Shown here piece by piece: positions 45,415 through 54,324 of a stretch of 64,000 nucleotides of DNA. The translations under genes were made by a program, and so were the position numbers. How positions within the stretch are numbered: position 1 is the first letter of the stretch; the number at the start of each line of letters is the position of its first letter. Under the pieces are notes generated by a model. That model worked only from the letters and a program-made list of their open reading frames with translations, was not told where the DNA came from and made no database searches. Source of the DNA: an uncultured Candidatus Entotheonella sp. (GTDB taxonomy: Bacteria; Tectomicrobia; Entotheonellia; Entotheonellales; Entotheonellaceae). Where the stretch lies: positions 669,300 to 733,299 of the forward strand of contig OX639990.1 in the NCBI GenBank assembly GCA_951828535.1. Reading direction: 5' to 3'.

Positions 45415-47193
45415 TTAAAGTCCGAAGACGTACAACATGGCTCCCTTGGTGCTGTGCATGCCCGCATCGCCAAAGGCGCCGAGCGCGCCCAGTCCGGCGG
45501 TGGGATCCTCGGGGCCGATGTCCAGAGCCACGGCGACGCCAGCCCAGCCGCCAACACCTGAAATGACGGCCACGTACTGCTTGCCGTCGGGCGCCAGATA
45601 GGTCATCGGATTGGCGATAATGCCGGAGCCCGTCTTGAACCGCCACAACAGCCTGCCGGTCTTGGCGTGCACCGCCTTCAGCCAACCTTCCATGGTGCCG
45701 TAGAAGACAACGTCACCGGCCGTCACCAGGGCGCCGCCGTAGGCAGCCAGGTTTTCCTTGATGCCCCACTTCTTCTCGCCGGTGGTTGCATCCCAGGCGA
45801 TGAACTCGCCGCGGTTGCCGCCCGGTCCGGGAAACATGCGCACGATCGCGCCGACGTACCACTGCCCGGCCTGGTACTTCACCGGCACGCCCTCGTAATC
45901 CATGCAGATGTTGTTGGTGGGAACATAGAACAGGCCGGTCTTCGGCGAGAAGGCCGCGGGTTGCTGGTCCTTGGCGCCGATGGCCGCCGGGCAAATGTCC
46001 TTGCTGTTGCGGCCCGCCTGGGTGCCCTTTTCCGCTACCCGAATGGGCAGTCCGGTTTCCAGGTCAACGCCGGTCGCCCAGTTGACGGCACCGAACTTCT
46101 CGGCTACGAGCACTTCACCCGTAGCTCGGTCAATCGTGTACCCGAAGCCGTTGCGATCAAAGTGCACCAGCGCCTTGCGCGTCTCCCCGTTCATGGGCAG
46201 GTCGGCCAGGATGTTCTCGTTGACGCCGTCGTAATCCCACTCGTCGTGCGGCGTCATCTGGTAGGCCCAACGCGCCATGCCGGTGTCCGGATTACGCGCG
46301 AAGATGCTCATCGACCATTTGTTGTCGCCGGGGCGCTGGGTGGGATTCCACGCCCCCGGGTTGCCGGTGCTGTAATACATCAGGTTGAGCTCGGGATCGT
46401 AGGTGTACCAGCCCCAGGTGGTACCGCCACCGCGCGTCCACTCATCACCCTTCCAGGTGTTGACGCCGAGGTCGGCACCCTGATGACTGGCGTAGGGAGA
46501 GCTGAAATCGTCACCGATCAACACGTCCGTATCCGGCCCGGCGCTGTAGGCGCGCCAGACCTGCTCACCGGTGTTGATGTTGTTTGCGGTTACAAAGCCG
46601 CGCACGCCGAACTCACCGCCGCTGATACCGGTGATGACCTTATCCTTGATAACCAACGGCGCAGCGGTAATGGTCATACCCTGAGCCGGGTCGCCCTGCG
46701 TGACCTTCCAGATTTCCCGGCCGGTGGCGGCGTCCAAGGCAACGACGTTGGTGTCCAATTGCGCCAGGAATATCTTCCCCTCGGCATAGGCCAAGCCGCG
46801 GTACACCGTATCGCAGCACGCCACCGCGGGCACGCTGGGATTCTGATTGGGCTTATAGGCCCATTTGATGGGAGCGCCGTCCCGGGTCAAGTCCAGCGCG
46901 TAGACGTTGTTGGGAAACCCGGTGTGCACGTACATCGTGGTGCCGACCACCAACGGGGCGCCTTCCTGCCCACGCAGCACGCCAAGCGAAAACGTCCACG
47001 AGGCTTTCAGGTTCTTGACGTTACGACTGGTGATCTGATTCAGCGTGCTGTAGCGGTTAGCGGAATAGTTCTTGCCGGGCAACGTCCACTGCCCGGCGTC
47101 ATCTTGCAGAGCCAGAAGTTCGTCGTTTGCCTGCGCCCCAAAGGGCACAACCAACATCAATGCAACAGCGATCCATAGCGAGCGCCTGATCAT
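45415..47193 (-). CDS. xoxF: Lanthanide-type methanol dehydrogenase XoxF
   Basis: A 592-aa PQQ-dependent periplasmic alcohol dehydrogenase, eight-bladed propeller. Metal ligands Glu194, Asn278, catalytic Asp320 and the extra Asp322 (EWDYDGVNE) are present. Spacing is identical to methanol dehydrogenases, and Asp at +2 is the mark of lanthanide-dependent enzymes where MxaF has Ala. The vicinal disulfide is Cys126-Cys127 (VACCDTVYRG). The signal peptide ends GAQAND. It leads the long quinoprotein operon. Methanol is the likely substrate; other primary alcohols are possible. Confidence 0.95.
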   Translation of the reverse strand: MIRRSLWIAVALMLVVPFGAQANDELLALQDDAGQWTLPGKNYSANRYSTLNQITSRNVKNLKASWTFSLGVLRGQEGAPLVVGTTMYVHTGFPNNVYALDLTRDGAPIKWAYKPNQNPSVPAVACCDTVYRGLAYAEGKIFLAQLDTNVVALDAATGREIWKVTQGDPAQGMTITAAPLVIKDKVITGISGGEFGVRGFVTANNINTGEQVWRAYSAGPDTDVLIGDDFSSPYASHQGADLGVNTWKGDEWTRGGGTTWGWYTYDPELNLMYYSTGNPGAWNPTQRPGDNKWSMSIFARNPDTGMARWAYQMTPHDEWDYDGVNENILADLPMNGETRKALVHFDRNGFGYTIDRATGEVLVAEKFGAVNWATGVDLETGLPIRVAEKGTQAGRNSKDICPAAIGAKDQQPAAFSPKTGLFYVPTNNICMDYEGVPVKYQAGQWYVGAIVRMFPGPGGNRGEFIAWDATTGEKKWGIKENLAAYGGALVTAGDVVFYGTMEGWLKAVHAKTGRLLWRFKTGSGIIANPMTYLAPDGKQYVAVISGVGGWAGVAVALDIGPEDPTAGLGALGAFGDAGMHSTKGAMLYVFGL

Positions 47194-47352
47194 GGAACCC
47201 CTCCTTTATCAGTTGCCATTGGATTGTCAAAAGCTGTCGTACCAAGGCTTGCGTTGGTAACACCCTTTGGATTGGCGAGTCAAGAAAAATACGGCGCCGG
47301 CTTCGATGGCGGGAAAAACGTGCCGGCACGTGCAGGGGGCGGGGGAAGCCGG

Positions 47353-47724
47353 TTACGGCTTCGGCTTGACAATGATGGTGCCAATCATCGGCGGATGCAG
47401 GCCGCATACGTAAGGCAGCTCGCCCGGCGTGTCGAATCGAATCAGCGAACTGCTTCTCGGCATCAGCGTGCCAGTGTTGAACGTCCGCGTTCTGGCAACG
47501 GCGCTGTGCTCGATCTCGTGAATGTTGACGAAGCGAATGCAGTCGCCCGCCTCCAGGACTAATTCCTTCGGCGTGAATATGTGCGTCACGATAACCTCGT
47601 GTATCTTGCCGCACTCCTGCGCCTCAACCGTTGGTGACAAACTGAAAAGGCAGAAGCCCATCAACAGCAACAACACGAAATACCCTGCGTTCTGGCAACT
47701 GATGGTTGCACCCAAACATGTCAT
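47353..47724 (-). CDS. Small cupredoxin-like copper protein
   Basis: A 123-aa exported protein with signal segment YFVLLLLMGFCLFSL and cleavage near TVEAQE. The fold is plastocyanin-like. The type 1 copper ligands can be placed as His in IEHSAVA and Cys-x2-His-x2-Met-like in YVCGLHPPMIG. AAGGAG precedes the ATG. It lies 160 bases upstream of xoxF on the same strand and may shuttle electrons from the dehydrogenase or its cytochrome. Confidence 0.8.
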   Translation of the reverse strand: MTCLGATISCQNAGYFVLLLLMGFCLFSLSPTVEAQECGKIHEVIVTHIFTPKELVLEAGDCIRFVNIHEIEHSAVARTRTFNTGTLMPRSSSLIRFDTPGELPYVCGLHPPMIGTIIVKPKP

Positions 47725-47754
47725 GAACGGTGACTCCTTCGCATGCGGGTGGCC

Positions 47755-48042
47755 CTAGTGATCGTGATCCCAGGGATCGTGCTTCACTTGCGGCGGCAAC
47801 CAGACCGTTTCATAGTTGCGCTGCAATTCCTTCTCGCGCGCCATTTCCTCGGTGTGGCTCATCTTGGCGTACTTCGCCTCGGTTGGGCTGGAGTAGTTGC
47901 GCGTGTTCAGATTTGCCGCCGACATGACGCGCCGCACGGAGCCGGAACACCTCTGACACGTCTGCAAGGGCTCATCGTTTATACCCTGCAACACTTGGTA
48001 GATGACCAGACACGGGCTGCACTCGTATTCGTAGACGGGCAT
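47755..48042 (-). CDS. FmdB-family zinc-ribbon protein
   Basis: A 95-aa protein starting MPVYEYECSPCL with a second pair CQRCSGSVRR: the C-x2-C...C-x2-C zinc ribbon of the FmdB/FdhB-like small regulatory proteins. Its C-terminus is charged and His/Asp-rich (KHDPWDHDH), a possible metal-binding tail. ATG 48042 follows AGGAG by seven bases. It is the first gene before the cupredoxin and xoxF, so regulation of, or metal delivery to, this set is possible. Confidence 0.82.
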   Translation of the reverse strand: MPVYEYECSPCLVIYQVLQGINDEPLQTCQRCSGSVRRVMSAANLNTRNYSSPTEAKYAKMSHTEEMAREKELQRNYETVWLPPQVKHDPWDHDH

Positions 48043-48114
48043 ATCTAGGCTCCTGCCGAAAGGCCAAAGCAAAGGCCAGGGATGCGTGACCCAACATCCC
48101 TGGCCCGGTTTGTC

Positions 48115-49437
48115 CTACGCGGCTACGATCCTGGACGGTTCGGCCGGAGGCGTGTTAGAGGCAGTCTCGAGCCCCCACAGGCGGGCGGCGTTGGTACCCA
48201 ACACCTTGGCCTTGAGCTCGTCCGTCAACTGCGGGTAACCGTACCCCTCAATCAACTCATCGGGGATGCGGAAGCGCCGGAAAGCCTCGATCTGCCACTG
48301 CGGGTTACCCCACAGCACGGAGTCGGTGCCCCACAGCACGGCATCAGAACCGAGGTCACGCAGCAGGGTTCCGAGCACGTGAGCGCAGTCCAGCGGGCGG
48401 CTGGTGACAGTCGCGGCGAACGTCGATCCCAGCTCGCAGAACAGATTGTTGCGCTGCGGCTTGAAAGACTTCAGCGCGGCCAACTCGCTGTGATAGGGCC
48501 ATGCGGAGTGGAACGCGATCCAGTTCATGTCCGTGAAATCATCGGCAACGGCATCGAAGTCCTCGGCGTGGGCGTAGCGCGCCATGAACTGCCCGAAGGG
48601 GATACCCTTGTGGCAGCCGACGTTCTTGATCCCGAGTTCACGGCACTTTTCCCAGATCGGATAGGCCAGCTTCACATCGTCGAACCACCAGCCACGTTGC
48701 GGGGTGGAATCAAACGTGTAGAGCTTGAGGCCGGAAATCTGGTAGTCCTCGACGAACATCTGCAGCCGGTCGAGGGTGTATTCCAGTCCCTGGTTGGGCG
48801 TCAGACCGCCGCCCATCATGATGGTGCGGTTGGGCCAGCGGTTGCGAACCTCTACCTGTTCCTCGATGGGGATCATATCCTGGCCGCCGTAGTCCTCGCG
48901 GAAGCCGAACGGGTTGAAGATGCCCACCGTGGTGTCGCTCTCGTCGAGGATGAGCTTGCCGTAATTCTCCACGGTCATGTCCTGGATGCCCTTCTCCAGG
49001 CCCATGGCCTTGCCCAGCCCGTCCAGGAGATCGACGAACCACATGCCCTTTTCGGAGGTGTTCACGCCGGCCACAAAGCCGTCCCGGCGCCAGCAGATAT
49101 GCGTGTGCTGGTCGACGACGTAATTGAGGTGGGATTTCAGGAGGGCATTCTTCTCGTGCGCCGCTGCCTGTTCCATGGCTTCGGCCTCGGAAACGTCAAA
49201 GAAGCGCATGCCGGTGGCCTGGTTCACCGCCAGCATCGCCCCCGTAAAGCCGCAGACCGTCTTCATGAAGCTGCGGCGCGGCATGTTGACCCGCTCCGCG
49301 AAGCTATCAAGCCGATCCCGAACACGAGCGCCGAGATGCCCGCTGGAAAAGTAATTTGCCCCCTGTTCGTAATGATTCGTGGGCTGATTGGACGTCACAC
49401 CCATGCCTTTGAAGTGCTCGAATATATTGAACTCCAT
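48115..49437 (-). CDS. Tat-exported amidohydrolase-family protein
   Basis: A 440-aa amidohydrolase 2 member. Metal ligands are suggested by DQHTHICW near residue 110, His in NVGCHKGIPF and IAFHSAWPYHS, and Asp in VLWGTDSVLWG. Residues 53-75 (PRRSFMKTVCGFTGAMLAV) look like a Tat signal, though preceded by an unusually long N-terminal stretch of about 50 residues. The ATG at 49437 follows AAGGAGG by ten bases. It lies upstream of the FmdB gene. The substrate is unknown; the periplasmic address is unusual for this family. Confidence 0.78.
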   Translation of the reverse strand: MEFNIFEHFKGMGVTSNQPTNHYEQGANYFSSGHLGARVRDRLDSFAERVNMPRRSFMKTVCGFTGAMLAVNQATGMRFFDVSEAEAMEQAAAHEKNALLKSHLNYVVDQHTHICWRRDGFVAGVNTSEKGMWFVDLLDGLGKAMGLEKGIQDMTVENYGKLILDESDTTVGIFNPFGFREDYGGQDMIPIEEQVEVRNRWPNRTIMMGGGLTPNQGLEYTLDRLQMFVEDYQISGLKLYTFDSTPQRGWWFDDVKLAYPIWEKCRELGIKNVGCHKGIPFGQFMARYAHAEDFDAVADDFTDMNWIAFHSAWPYHSELAALKSFKPQRNNLFCELGSTFAATVTSRPLDCAHVLGTLLRDLGSDAVLWGTDSVLWGNPQWQIEAFRRFRIPDELIEGYGYPQLTDELKAKVLGTNAARLWGLETASNTPPAEPSRIVAA

Positions 49438-49748
49438 AACCTGCCATCCTCCTTGCCGTGTCATAGATCGTGAGACGCAAAACGTATGACATCGCCTCAG
49501 GAACAACAGTAGCCATCGCGCTTCGAGCGCCTTGGCGGGGCGTAGCATAGGGAGAGTTTTAGGTAGTGTCAAATGCAATATGGTGTCGCTGACATGCACC
49601 CCCATGTGCCTTCCTGTACAGTGACTCTGGGTCTTGACAGTCATTGCTCGTTTGTTGTAGGCATGAGGCTTCGGGCTGCCTTTGATGGCGCCAAAGGGCC
49701 CTGTTCGAAGGTATAAATCCAAATCTACACAGCTTCGAGGAGTGACGC
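49438..49748. other. Divergent intergenic region (311 bp)
   Basis: It separates the minus-strand amidohydrolase/xox operon from the plus-strand Rieske/cytochrome operon and must hold both promoters. A GC-rich dyad lies around 49680-49702 (GATGGCGCCAAAGGGCC). No clear -35/-10 pair or gene is supported. Confidence 0.4.
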
Positions 49749-50351
49749 GTGGGCGAAATACGCCGAACCGGCTTATGGGTAAAACAATTGTTTGGACGTC
49801 GGACGCTGCTGAAAATGCTGATGGGTGCAGGGTTTGCTATGAGCGGCTGGAGGCTGGCCGCGGCGCGCAGCAAGGAGCCCCGCAAAATGCGCCCGCAGGA
49901 GAACGACCAGTTTGTCTTCATGCAAGGCGATAGCAAGGGCGAAATCATAGCGCCGGAGGACATCCCGCTGGGCGGGCCGCAGGTGCTGGCCTACGCAATT
50001 GAGCCGATCAGCAAGGTGGTGCGGGACGGCTCGCGCCTCAATAAGGTTATGCTGGTGCGGTTCAAGCCGGACGAAATCGCCGAGTCCACCCGGCCCCATT
50101 CGGCAGACGGTATCGTTGCGTATTCGGCGGTGTGCACGCATGCCGGTTGTCCGGTGGCCTTGTGGATGGAAAAGACGCGAACCGTCAAGTGCCCCTGCCA
50201 CTACTCGGAATACGACCCGTCGAACCTGGCCAAGGTGGTCGGCGGTCCGACGCCCAAGCGCCTTCCCATCCTGCCGCTCAAGACGGTTGACGGCGCTTTG
50301 ATGGTGGCCGGGAAGTTCATTGGCAGAGTTGGCTTCAAGCGCACCATCTGA
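49749..50351 (+). CDS. Rieske [2Fe-2S] protein
   Basis: A 200-aa exported electron-transfer protein. A Tat-like signal is near residues 16-35 (GRRTLLKMLMGAGFAM). Cluster ligands are Cys129 and His131 (box CTHAGC) and Cys150 and His151 (box CPCHYSEY), with Cys134/Cys148 able to form the stabilising disulfide, as in bc1-type Rieske proteins. The start is GTG at 49749, with AGGAG six bases upstream. No cytochrome b or c1 gene adjoins; it precedes the cytochrome-XoxJ fusion, so it probably serves the alcohol-oxidation electron chain. Confidence 0.9.
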   Translation: MGEIRRTGLWVKQLFGRRTLLKMLMGAGFAMSGWRLAAARSKEPRKMRPQENDQFVFMQGDSKGEIIAPEDIPLGGPQVLAYAIEPISKVVRDGSRLNKVMLVRFKPDEIAESTRPHSADGIVAYSAVCTHAGCPVALWMEKTRTVKCPCHYSEYDPSNLAKVVGGPTPKRLPILPLKTVDGALMVAGKFIGRVGFKRTI

Positions 50352-50488
50352 GGCGCCGCGTCTGCTCTTGACACCCCTGGCCGACTCCTGTAAAAGGCGC
50401 TGGCTCGCAGGGTGACTCTGGCAGAGCAAATATGTCGCAGTCGAGAACGTCGAAGACCACATCAATGACACAGGGGGGGAGTCTGGAT

Positions 50489-51649
50489 ATGAGGCAGAGG
50501 GTTTCTGGAAAGAGATGGCCGGAGCATCTGGCATCCATGATCATGCGTTGGGGTCTCACCGCGGGGAGCCTGGGCGCTCTGCTTTGCGCGGGGATGCTTG
50601 GGCTATTCCTGTCCTCCCCCGTGGCCGTTCAGGCACAGGATTTCACCAACCCCTTGCATGGCAACCTGGACGCGATCGAAAAAGGTTATAAGCTGTTCCA
50701 CCGTTATTGCTCGATTTGTCATGGCACCCGCGGAAAGGGCGGCAAGGGGCCCAACCTGCAGGATGAAGTCTGGACTTGGGGCGGCGCCGACACCGACGTT
50801 TTTGCCACCATTGTCGCCGGACGGCCGGGCACGCTCATGGGGGCTTTTGGCGCCCGTGTCCAACCCATGGACATCTGGTCCATCATTGCCTACCTGCGCA
50901 GCGAATATAAGGGCGCTCTCTACGAAGCCAGAGAGAAGGGGGTCCTCACGGTTTGTGCCATGCCGAATCAGTTGCCCGCCTCCGACAAGAGTTCGCTAGG
51001 CGGCTTTGACATCGCGCTGGCTGAGGAAATAGCGAGTCGCATGGGGTTGAAGACCCAGTATTTCTGGGCCAAGTCGCGGCGTGGCGGCGTGTTGGGCGCC
51101 CTGAGCCTGTCGCTGGTCCAGAAGCGCTGCGATATGTTCATGGGCGTGCCGGTTCAACAAGAGGCCATCGACCGTGTTATCCTGACGGAGCCCTATTTCG
51201 GTACCGGCTATACCTTGGTGCGTGGCGAGCAGGCATCCGAGGTGCAGGACGTGATGGAGCTGGCCGACAGGACGACGGCTGTGACGCTAAAGTCACAGGC
51301 GGAAAAAGTGCTTCTCCAATCAGGTTACGACTGCAGACCGTTTGCATCCAGCCACGACGCCCTGCAGGCCGTGCAGAAGGGCGATATGGACGTGGCGCTG
51401 GTGCCCACAGTGGAAATAGATTGGTGGCTCAAGAATCGTCCCGATAGTACCGTCAAGCCGGTGGATGGGTACGTGTCTGACCCGAACCTGCTCTGGAACG
51501 TCGCTATTGCGGTGCGCAAGAATGATTATGACTTGCGCGAAACCCTGAATGGCGTTCTCAGCGAAATGGCGGCAGAGCAGCAGATTCCCAAACTGATGTC
51601 CCAGTACGGCGTTTCGTACACGCCGCCCTGGAGCGAGGATAGATCCTAA
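50489..51649 (+). CDS. Cytochrome c - XoxJ-like binding domain fusion
   Basis: A 386-aa two-domain protein. After a signal anchor (to about residue 50, VQAQ), residues 55-142 are a monohaem cytochrome c (CSICH at 74-78, axial Met probably in TLMGAFG), and residues 150-380 are a MoxJ/XoxJ-type binding domain (GVLTVCAMPNQLPAS, SLVQKRCDMFMGVPV, LTEPYFGTGYTLV). In other systems xoxG and xoxJ are separate genes, as in the set at 44-45 kb. ATG 50489 follows GGGGGAG. It lies in an operon with the Rieske and TPR genes. Confidence 0.9.
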   Translation: MRQRVSGKRWPEHLASMIMRWGLTAGSLGALLCAGMLGLFLSSPVAVQAQDFTNPLHGNLDAIEKGYKLFHRYCSICHGTRGKGGKGPNLQDEVWTWGGADTDVFATIVAGRPGTLMGAFGARVQPMDIWSIIAYLRSEYKGALYEAREKGVLTVCAMPNQLPASDKSSLGGFDIALAEEIASRMGLKTQYFWAKSRRGGVLGALSLSLVQKRCDMFMGVPVQQEAIDRVILTEPYFGTGYTLVRGEQASEVQDVMELADRTTAVTLKSQAEKVLLQSGYDCRPFASSHDALQAVQKGDMDVALVPTVEIDWWLKNRPDSTVKPVDGYVSDPNLLWNVAIAVRKNDYDLRETLNGVLSEMAAEQQIPKLMSQYGVSYTPPWSEDRS

Positions 51650-51677
51650 CGGAGTTTGGAAAAGAGGAGGCAAATCC

Positions 51678-52136
51678 ATGCGGCAGATATGGCTTGCGCT
51701 GATGTGTGGTTTTCTGCTCGTGGTCCCGGGATTGACCCATGCCAATGAGGGCATGACCGAGGGCAGCGCGCTGGCGCCCCAGGCTCAGCCGACGGACTAC
51801 GAAACGGGTTACGACCTCCTTAAGGCTGGCAAATTTCGCCAGGCCGTCGAGGCTTTCGAGAAGATGATTGCCGCGGACCCGACCCATGCTATGGCCTATA
51901 CGAACATGGCCTACTCGTTCCGCCGCATGGGCCAGTTCGAACGCGCCATCGAGCTGTACCGGAAGGCCCTCGACCTGCAGCCGGACTTGGCAGAGGCGCA
52001 CGAGTACATGGGCGAAGCCCTGCTGACGGTTGGCAAGGTGTCGGAGGCCAGGTCGCATCTGGTGATCCTGGAGGAACTTGACGCCACCTTGGCCGAGGAG
52101 CTGCGGGCCAAGATCGCCCGTCACGACAGCTCCTGA
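51678..52136 (+). CDS. Exported TPR-repeat protein
   Basis: A 152-aa periplasmic protein with signal peptide to about residue 22 (GLTHANEG) and two to three tetratricopeptide repeats (YETGYDLLKAGKFRQAVEAF, AMAYTNMAYSFRRMGQFERA, AEAHEYMGEALLTVGKVSEA). Such small TPR proteins often occur in PQQ-alcohol dehydrogenase loci. It starts 28 bases after the fusion gene, with GAGGAGG upstream, and ends before a strong terminator. Confidence 0.88.
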   Translation: MRQIWLALMCGFLLVVPGLTHANEGMTEGSALAPQAQPTDYETGYDLLKAGKFRQAVEAFEKMIAADPTHAMAYTNMAYSFRRMGQFERAIELYRKALDLQPDLAEAHEYMGEALLTVGKVSEARSHLVILEELDATLAEELRAKIARHDSS

Positions 52137-52156
52137 TCGGCGGGCCATCAACGCAG

Positions 52157-52197
52157 AAGCGGGGCAGCAGAGGAGGGATGACTCTGCTGCCCCGCTT
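52157..52197. terminator. Strong bidirectional rho-independent terminator
   Basis: AAGCGGGGCAGCAGAG (52157-52172) pairs perfectly with CTCTGCTGCCCCGCTT (52182-52197) over 16 bp with a 9-base loop, followed by TTGTTTG. It separates the plus-strand TPR gene from the convergent beta-propeller gene. Confidence 0.88.
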
Positions 52198-52222
52198 TTG
52201 TTTGGGCCAAGGAACCCTTCAA

Positions 52223-53188
52223 TCAATCATCAATGACCACACCCCAGGGCGCCGTACCTACCTGAATGGTGGCAACGACGGTAAGGCTGGCAGTATCCAC
52301 GACTGACACCGTGTCATCGACACCATTGCAGGTGTAAAGGCGGGAGCCGTCCCGCGACAGTGCGATGCCCCAGACCCGCTTGCCAACCTTGACGGTGCCC
52401 AGCAGCTCAAGCGTATCGGCGTTCAACGCCGCAATCGTGTTGCCACTGCCAGTGGAGACGTACAGGGTTTTCTGATCCGGGCTGACAACGACGCCCTTGG
52501 GCTTGGCCTTGGGAACCTCCAGCCGCACCTGCAGCACCACGGCATTGGTCGCCACGTCGATCTTGCTCACCTGGCCGCTGATCTCGCTGGTCACATAGGC
52601 CAATTTGCCATCTGTCGTAAACGTCACCTCTCGCGGGCGAGCACCCACTAGCACGTTGGCCACTACCTCGTGCTCCGGCACGGCAATGACGTGCACCATG
52701 AAGGTGCTCTCGCTGGTCACCATGACCCGTGAGCCGTCCGGCGACACACCCACGCCTTCAGGCTCGATGCCGACCGGAATTTCGGCCAGGATTTCTCCCG
52801 AGGCCGGGTTGAGAACCGTGGCGAGGTTAGCGTCTTCGTTGGACAGGTAGATGTTGCCGTTCGGGTGCACCGCGAATGCCTCGGGGTCGGAACCCGCGGA
52901 TACCTTCTTGACGACCTCAAGGGTCCTCGCATCAATGACGCCGATGGCGTTTTCCTCGCCCAGCGCCACATAGACGTGCGCCCGGTCGGGAGAGAAGCCA
53001 ATGCCGCGCGGGCGGTCGCCGACGTCGACGGTAGCTTCCACCTCGTTGGTGCGGCTGTCAATGACCGATATGGAGTCGCTGCGCTCGTTGGTGACGAAAA
53101 CGCGGTGGGTCGGCTCAGCGACAACGGTCCCGACGGCCAAGGTAAGAAGCACGAGCATTGCAAAAGCTATCGGTCGCATAAACGTCAT
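52223..53188 (-). CDS. YVTN beta-propeller protein of the PQQ-catabolism system
   Basis: A 321-aa periplasmic seven-bladed propeller. The signal ends VVAEPTH. Repeats such as VFVTNERSDSISVIDSRTNEV and VYVALGEENAIGVIDARTLEV recur about every 42 residues. It fits the PQQ-dependent catabolism-associated propeller family (TIGR03866-like), usually encoded with the ABC genes seen here at 38-40 and 53-54 kb. The molecular role is unknown. Confidence 0.85.
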   Translation of the reverse strand: MTFMRPIAFAMLVLLTLAVGTVVAEPTHRVFVTNERSDSISVIDSRTNEVEATVDVGDRPRGIGFSPDRAHVYVALGEENAIGVIDARTLEVVKKVSAGSDPEAFAVHPNGNIYLSNEDANLATVLNPASGEILAEIPVGIEPEGVGVSPDGSRVMVTSESTFMVHVIAVPEHEVVANVLVGARPREVTFTTDGKLAYVTSEISGQVSKIDVATNAVVLQVRLEVPKAKPKGVVVSPDQKTLYVSTGSGNTIAALNADTLELLGTVKVGKRVWGIALSRDGSRLYTCNGVDDTVSVVDTASLTVVATIQVGTAPWGVVIDD

Positions 53189-53264
53189 GTCCTTCCTAGG
53201 AAATAGTGATTAGCGGATCGTAGCCAGTAAAACCGTGGTCCTCATTCCTCGCCCCCAAATCGTC

Positions 53265-53362
53265 ATTCCGGGCCTGACCCGGAATCCAGTTACCGTGCAT
53301 CAGGTACGGTGCCAGGCTCTTGGCCACCGGAGAGCCTCTGGACTCCCGGCTTTCGCCGGAGT
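53265..53362. repeat. Intergenic palindromic repeats
   Basis: ATTCCGGG-CCTGA-CCCGGAAT (53265-53285) is a perfect 8-bp hairpin, and ACTCCCGGC-TTTC-GCCGGAGT (53342-53362) is a second one with a one-base bulge. The form, TCATTCCGG...CCGGAATCCAG, is that of dispersed extragenic palindromes. A related TCATTCCGG...CCGGAATGA pair lies at 58408-58469. Confidence 0.6.
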
Positions 53363-53428
53363 GCCGGGCCTATTTTCACGACCCTTATGCGGCCTGCAAG
53401 GCCCCGGTGATTACCACGAAATGGGCAT

Positions 53429-54241
53429 TCACCGTTGGCACGAAGGGACGCCGAGGCTATCGAGATCTGTCGTGTCGGCCACGCCCCGCACGGGTGCCTC
53501 CCCAGTCAGCTTTCCAGCCTCGTCGACAATGAGCATCCGCTGACGCAATTGCCCGGTGTCGCGGAAGGTATGAGGGACGCCCTTTTGCCCGTCGAAGGCA
53601 ATCTCAGTCTTCATGAAGGCAAGCAGGGCAGAGGGTTCATTGGACTGCGTCCGTATGACCGCCTCGGCAACCATGCGCACCGCAGCCCAACCGGCCCAGG
53701 CATCGTCATCCATGGCGACGCCCTGGACTCTCAGGAAACGCTTGTTCAAATCGCGGGCCGCGTACTTGACGAATTTGGGGTGCCAAGCACGAGCCTCGAC
53801 GGTGGCGTCGGGATTCTTGTGCAGCCACTGTGCCACCGCATCTGCTTTCATGGCACTGCTGGGCGGGACATGCAGCAGATTCTTCGTGCAGACCCGGCGC
53901 AGGGCGTCGTCGTCGGCCGTGACGTTGAACACAACGACGCCATTCATCGCCTCACTCAGGTCTTGCAGCACTGCCGCCTCGCCCGCTGCGACGACCGCAG
54001 CCGCTGCCGGCCTCGACTGCGACAACGCCTCGGGCGTCATCCTTTCCACGGTATAGGTTTGGTCGAGAAAACGCCCCTGGATGTTGGCCTCATGCTGGCC
54101 CTGTGATACGCCGAGCCACGCCGACTCGTCGGTGCTGCCCACATAGATGAGCCGGACCTCGAGCGCGGCAACCGTGGCGGCGCAGAACAGCAGCACAATG
54201 GCGGCTCCCAGCGGCGCGAGACTCCGTGCAGTGATACGCAT
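53429..54241 (-). CDS. ABC binding protein of the PQQ-alcohol dehydrogenase system
   Basis: A 270-aa exported protein (signal to about residue 26, TVAALEVRL). VRLIYVGSTDESAWLGVSQG, NLLHVPPSSAMKADAVAQWL and the YAARDLNKRF and DDDAWAGWAAVRMVAEAV segments fit the branched-chain amino-acid-like binding protein linked to PQQ alcohol dehydrogenases (TIGR03863-like). It is shorter than full periplasmic binding proteins. The partner ABC pair is probably the one at 38.5-40.2 kb, encoded at a distance. Confidence 0.82.
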   Translation of the reverse strand: MRITARSLAPLGAAIVLLFCAATVAALEVRLIYVGSTDESAWLGVSQGQHEANIQGRFLDQTYTVERMTPEALSQSRPAAAAVVAAGEAAVLQDLSEAMNGVVVFNVTADDDALRRVCTKNLLHVPPSSAMKADAVAQWLHKNPDATVEARAWHPKFVKYAARDLNKRFLRVQGVAMDDDAWAGWAAVRMVAEAVIRTQSNEPSALLAFMKTEIAFDGQKGVPHTFRDTGQLRQRMLIVDEAGKLTGEAPVRGVADTTDLDSLGVPSCQR

Positions 54242-54324
54242 GTCTACGCTTCCTATATTGGTTGAAATAAAGGTGGGCCCGCTTACCGGCGGGAACTCTC
54301 GTCGATCAGCGGGCCAAGCCTACC

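Noticed and set aside
45667-47178. A 503-codon open frame on the plus strand opposite xoxF
   Set aside because: Shadow of xoxF; low-complexity Gly/Arg/Val/His-rich translation and no RBS.
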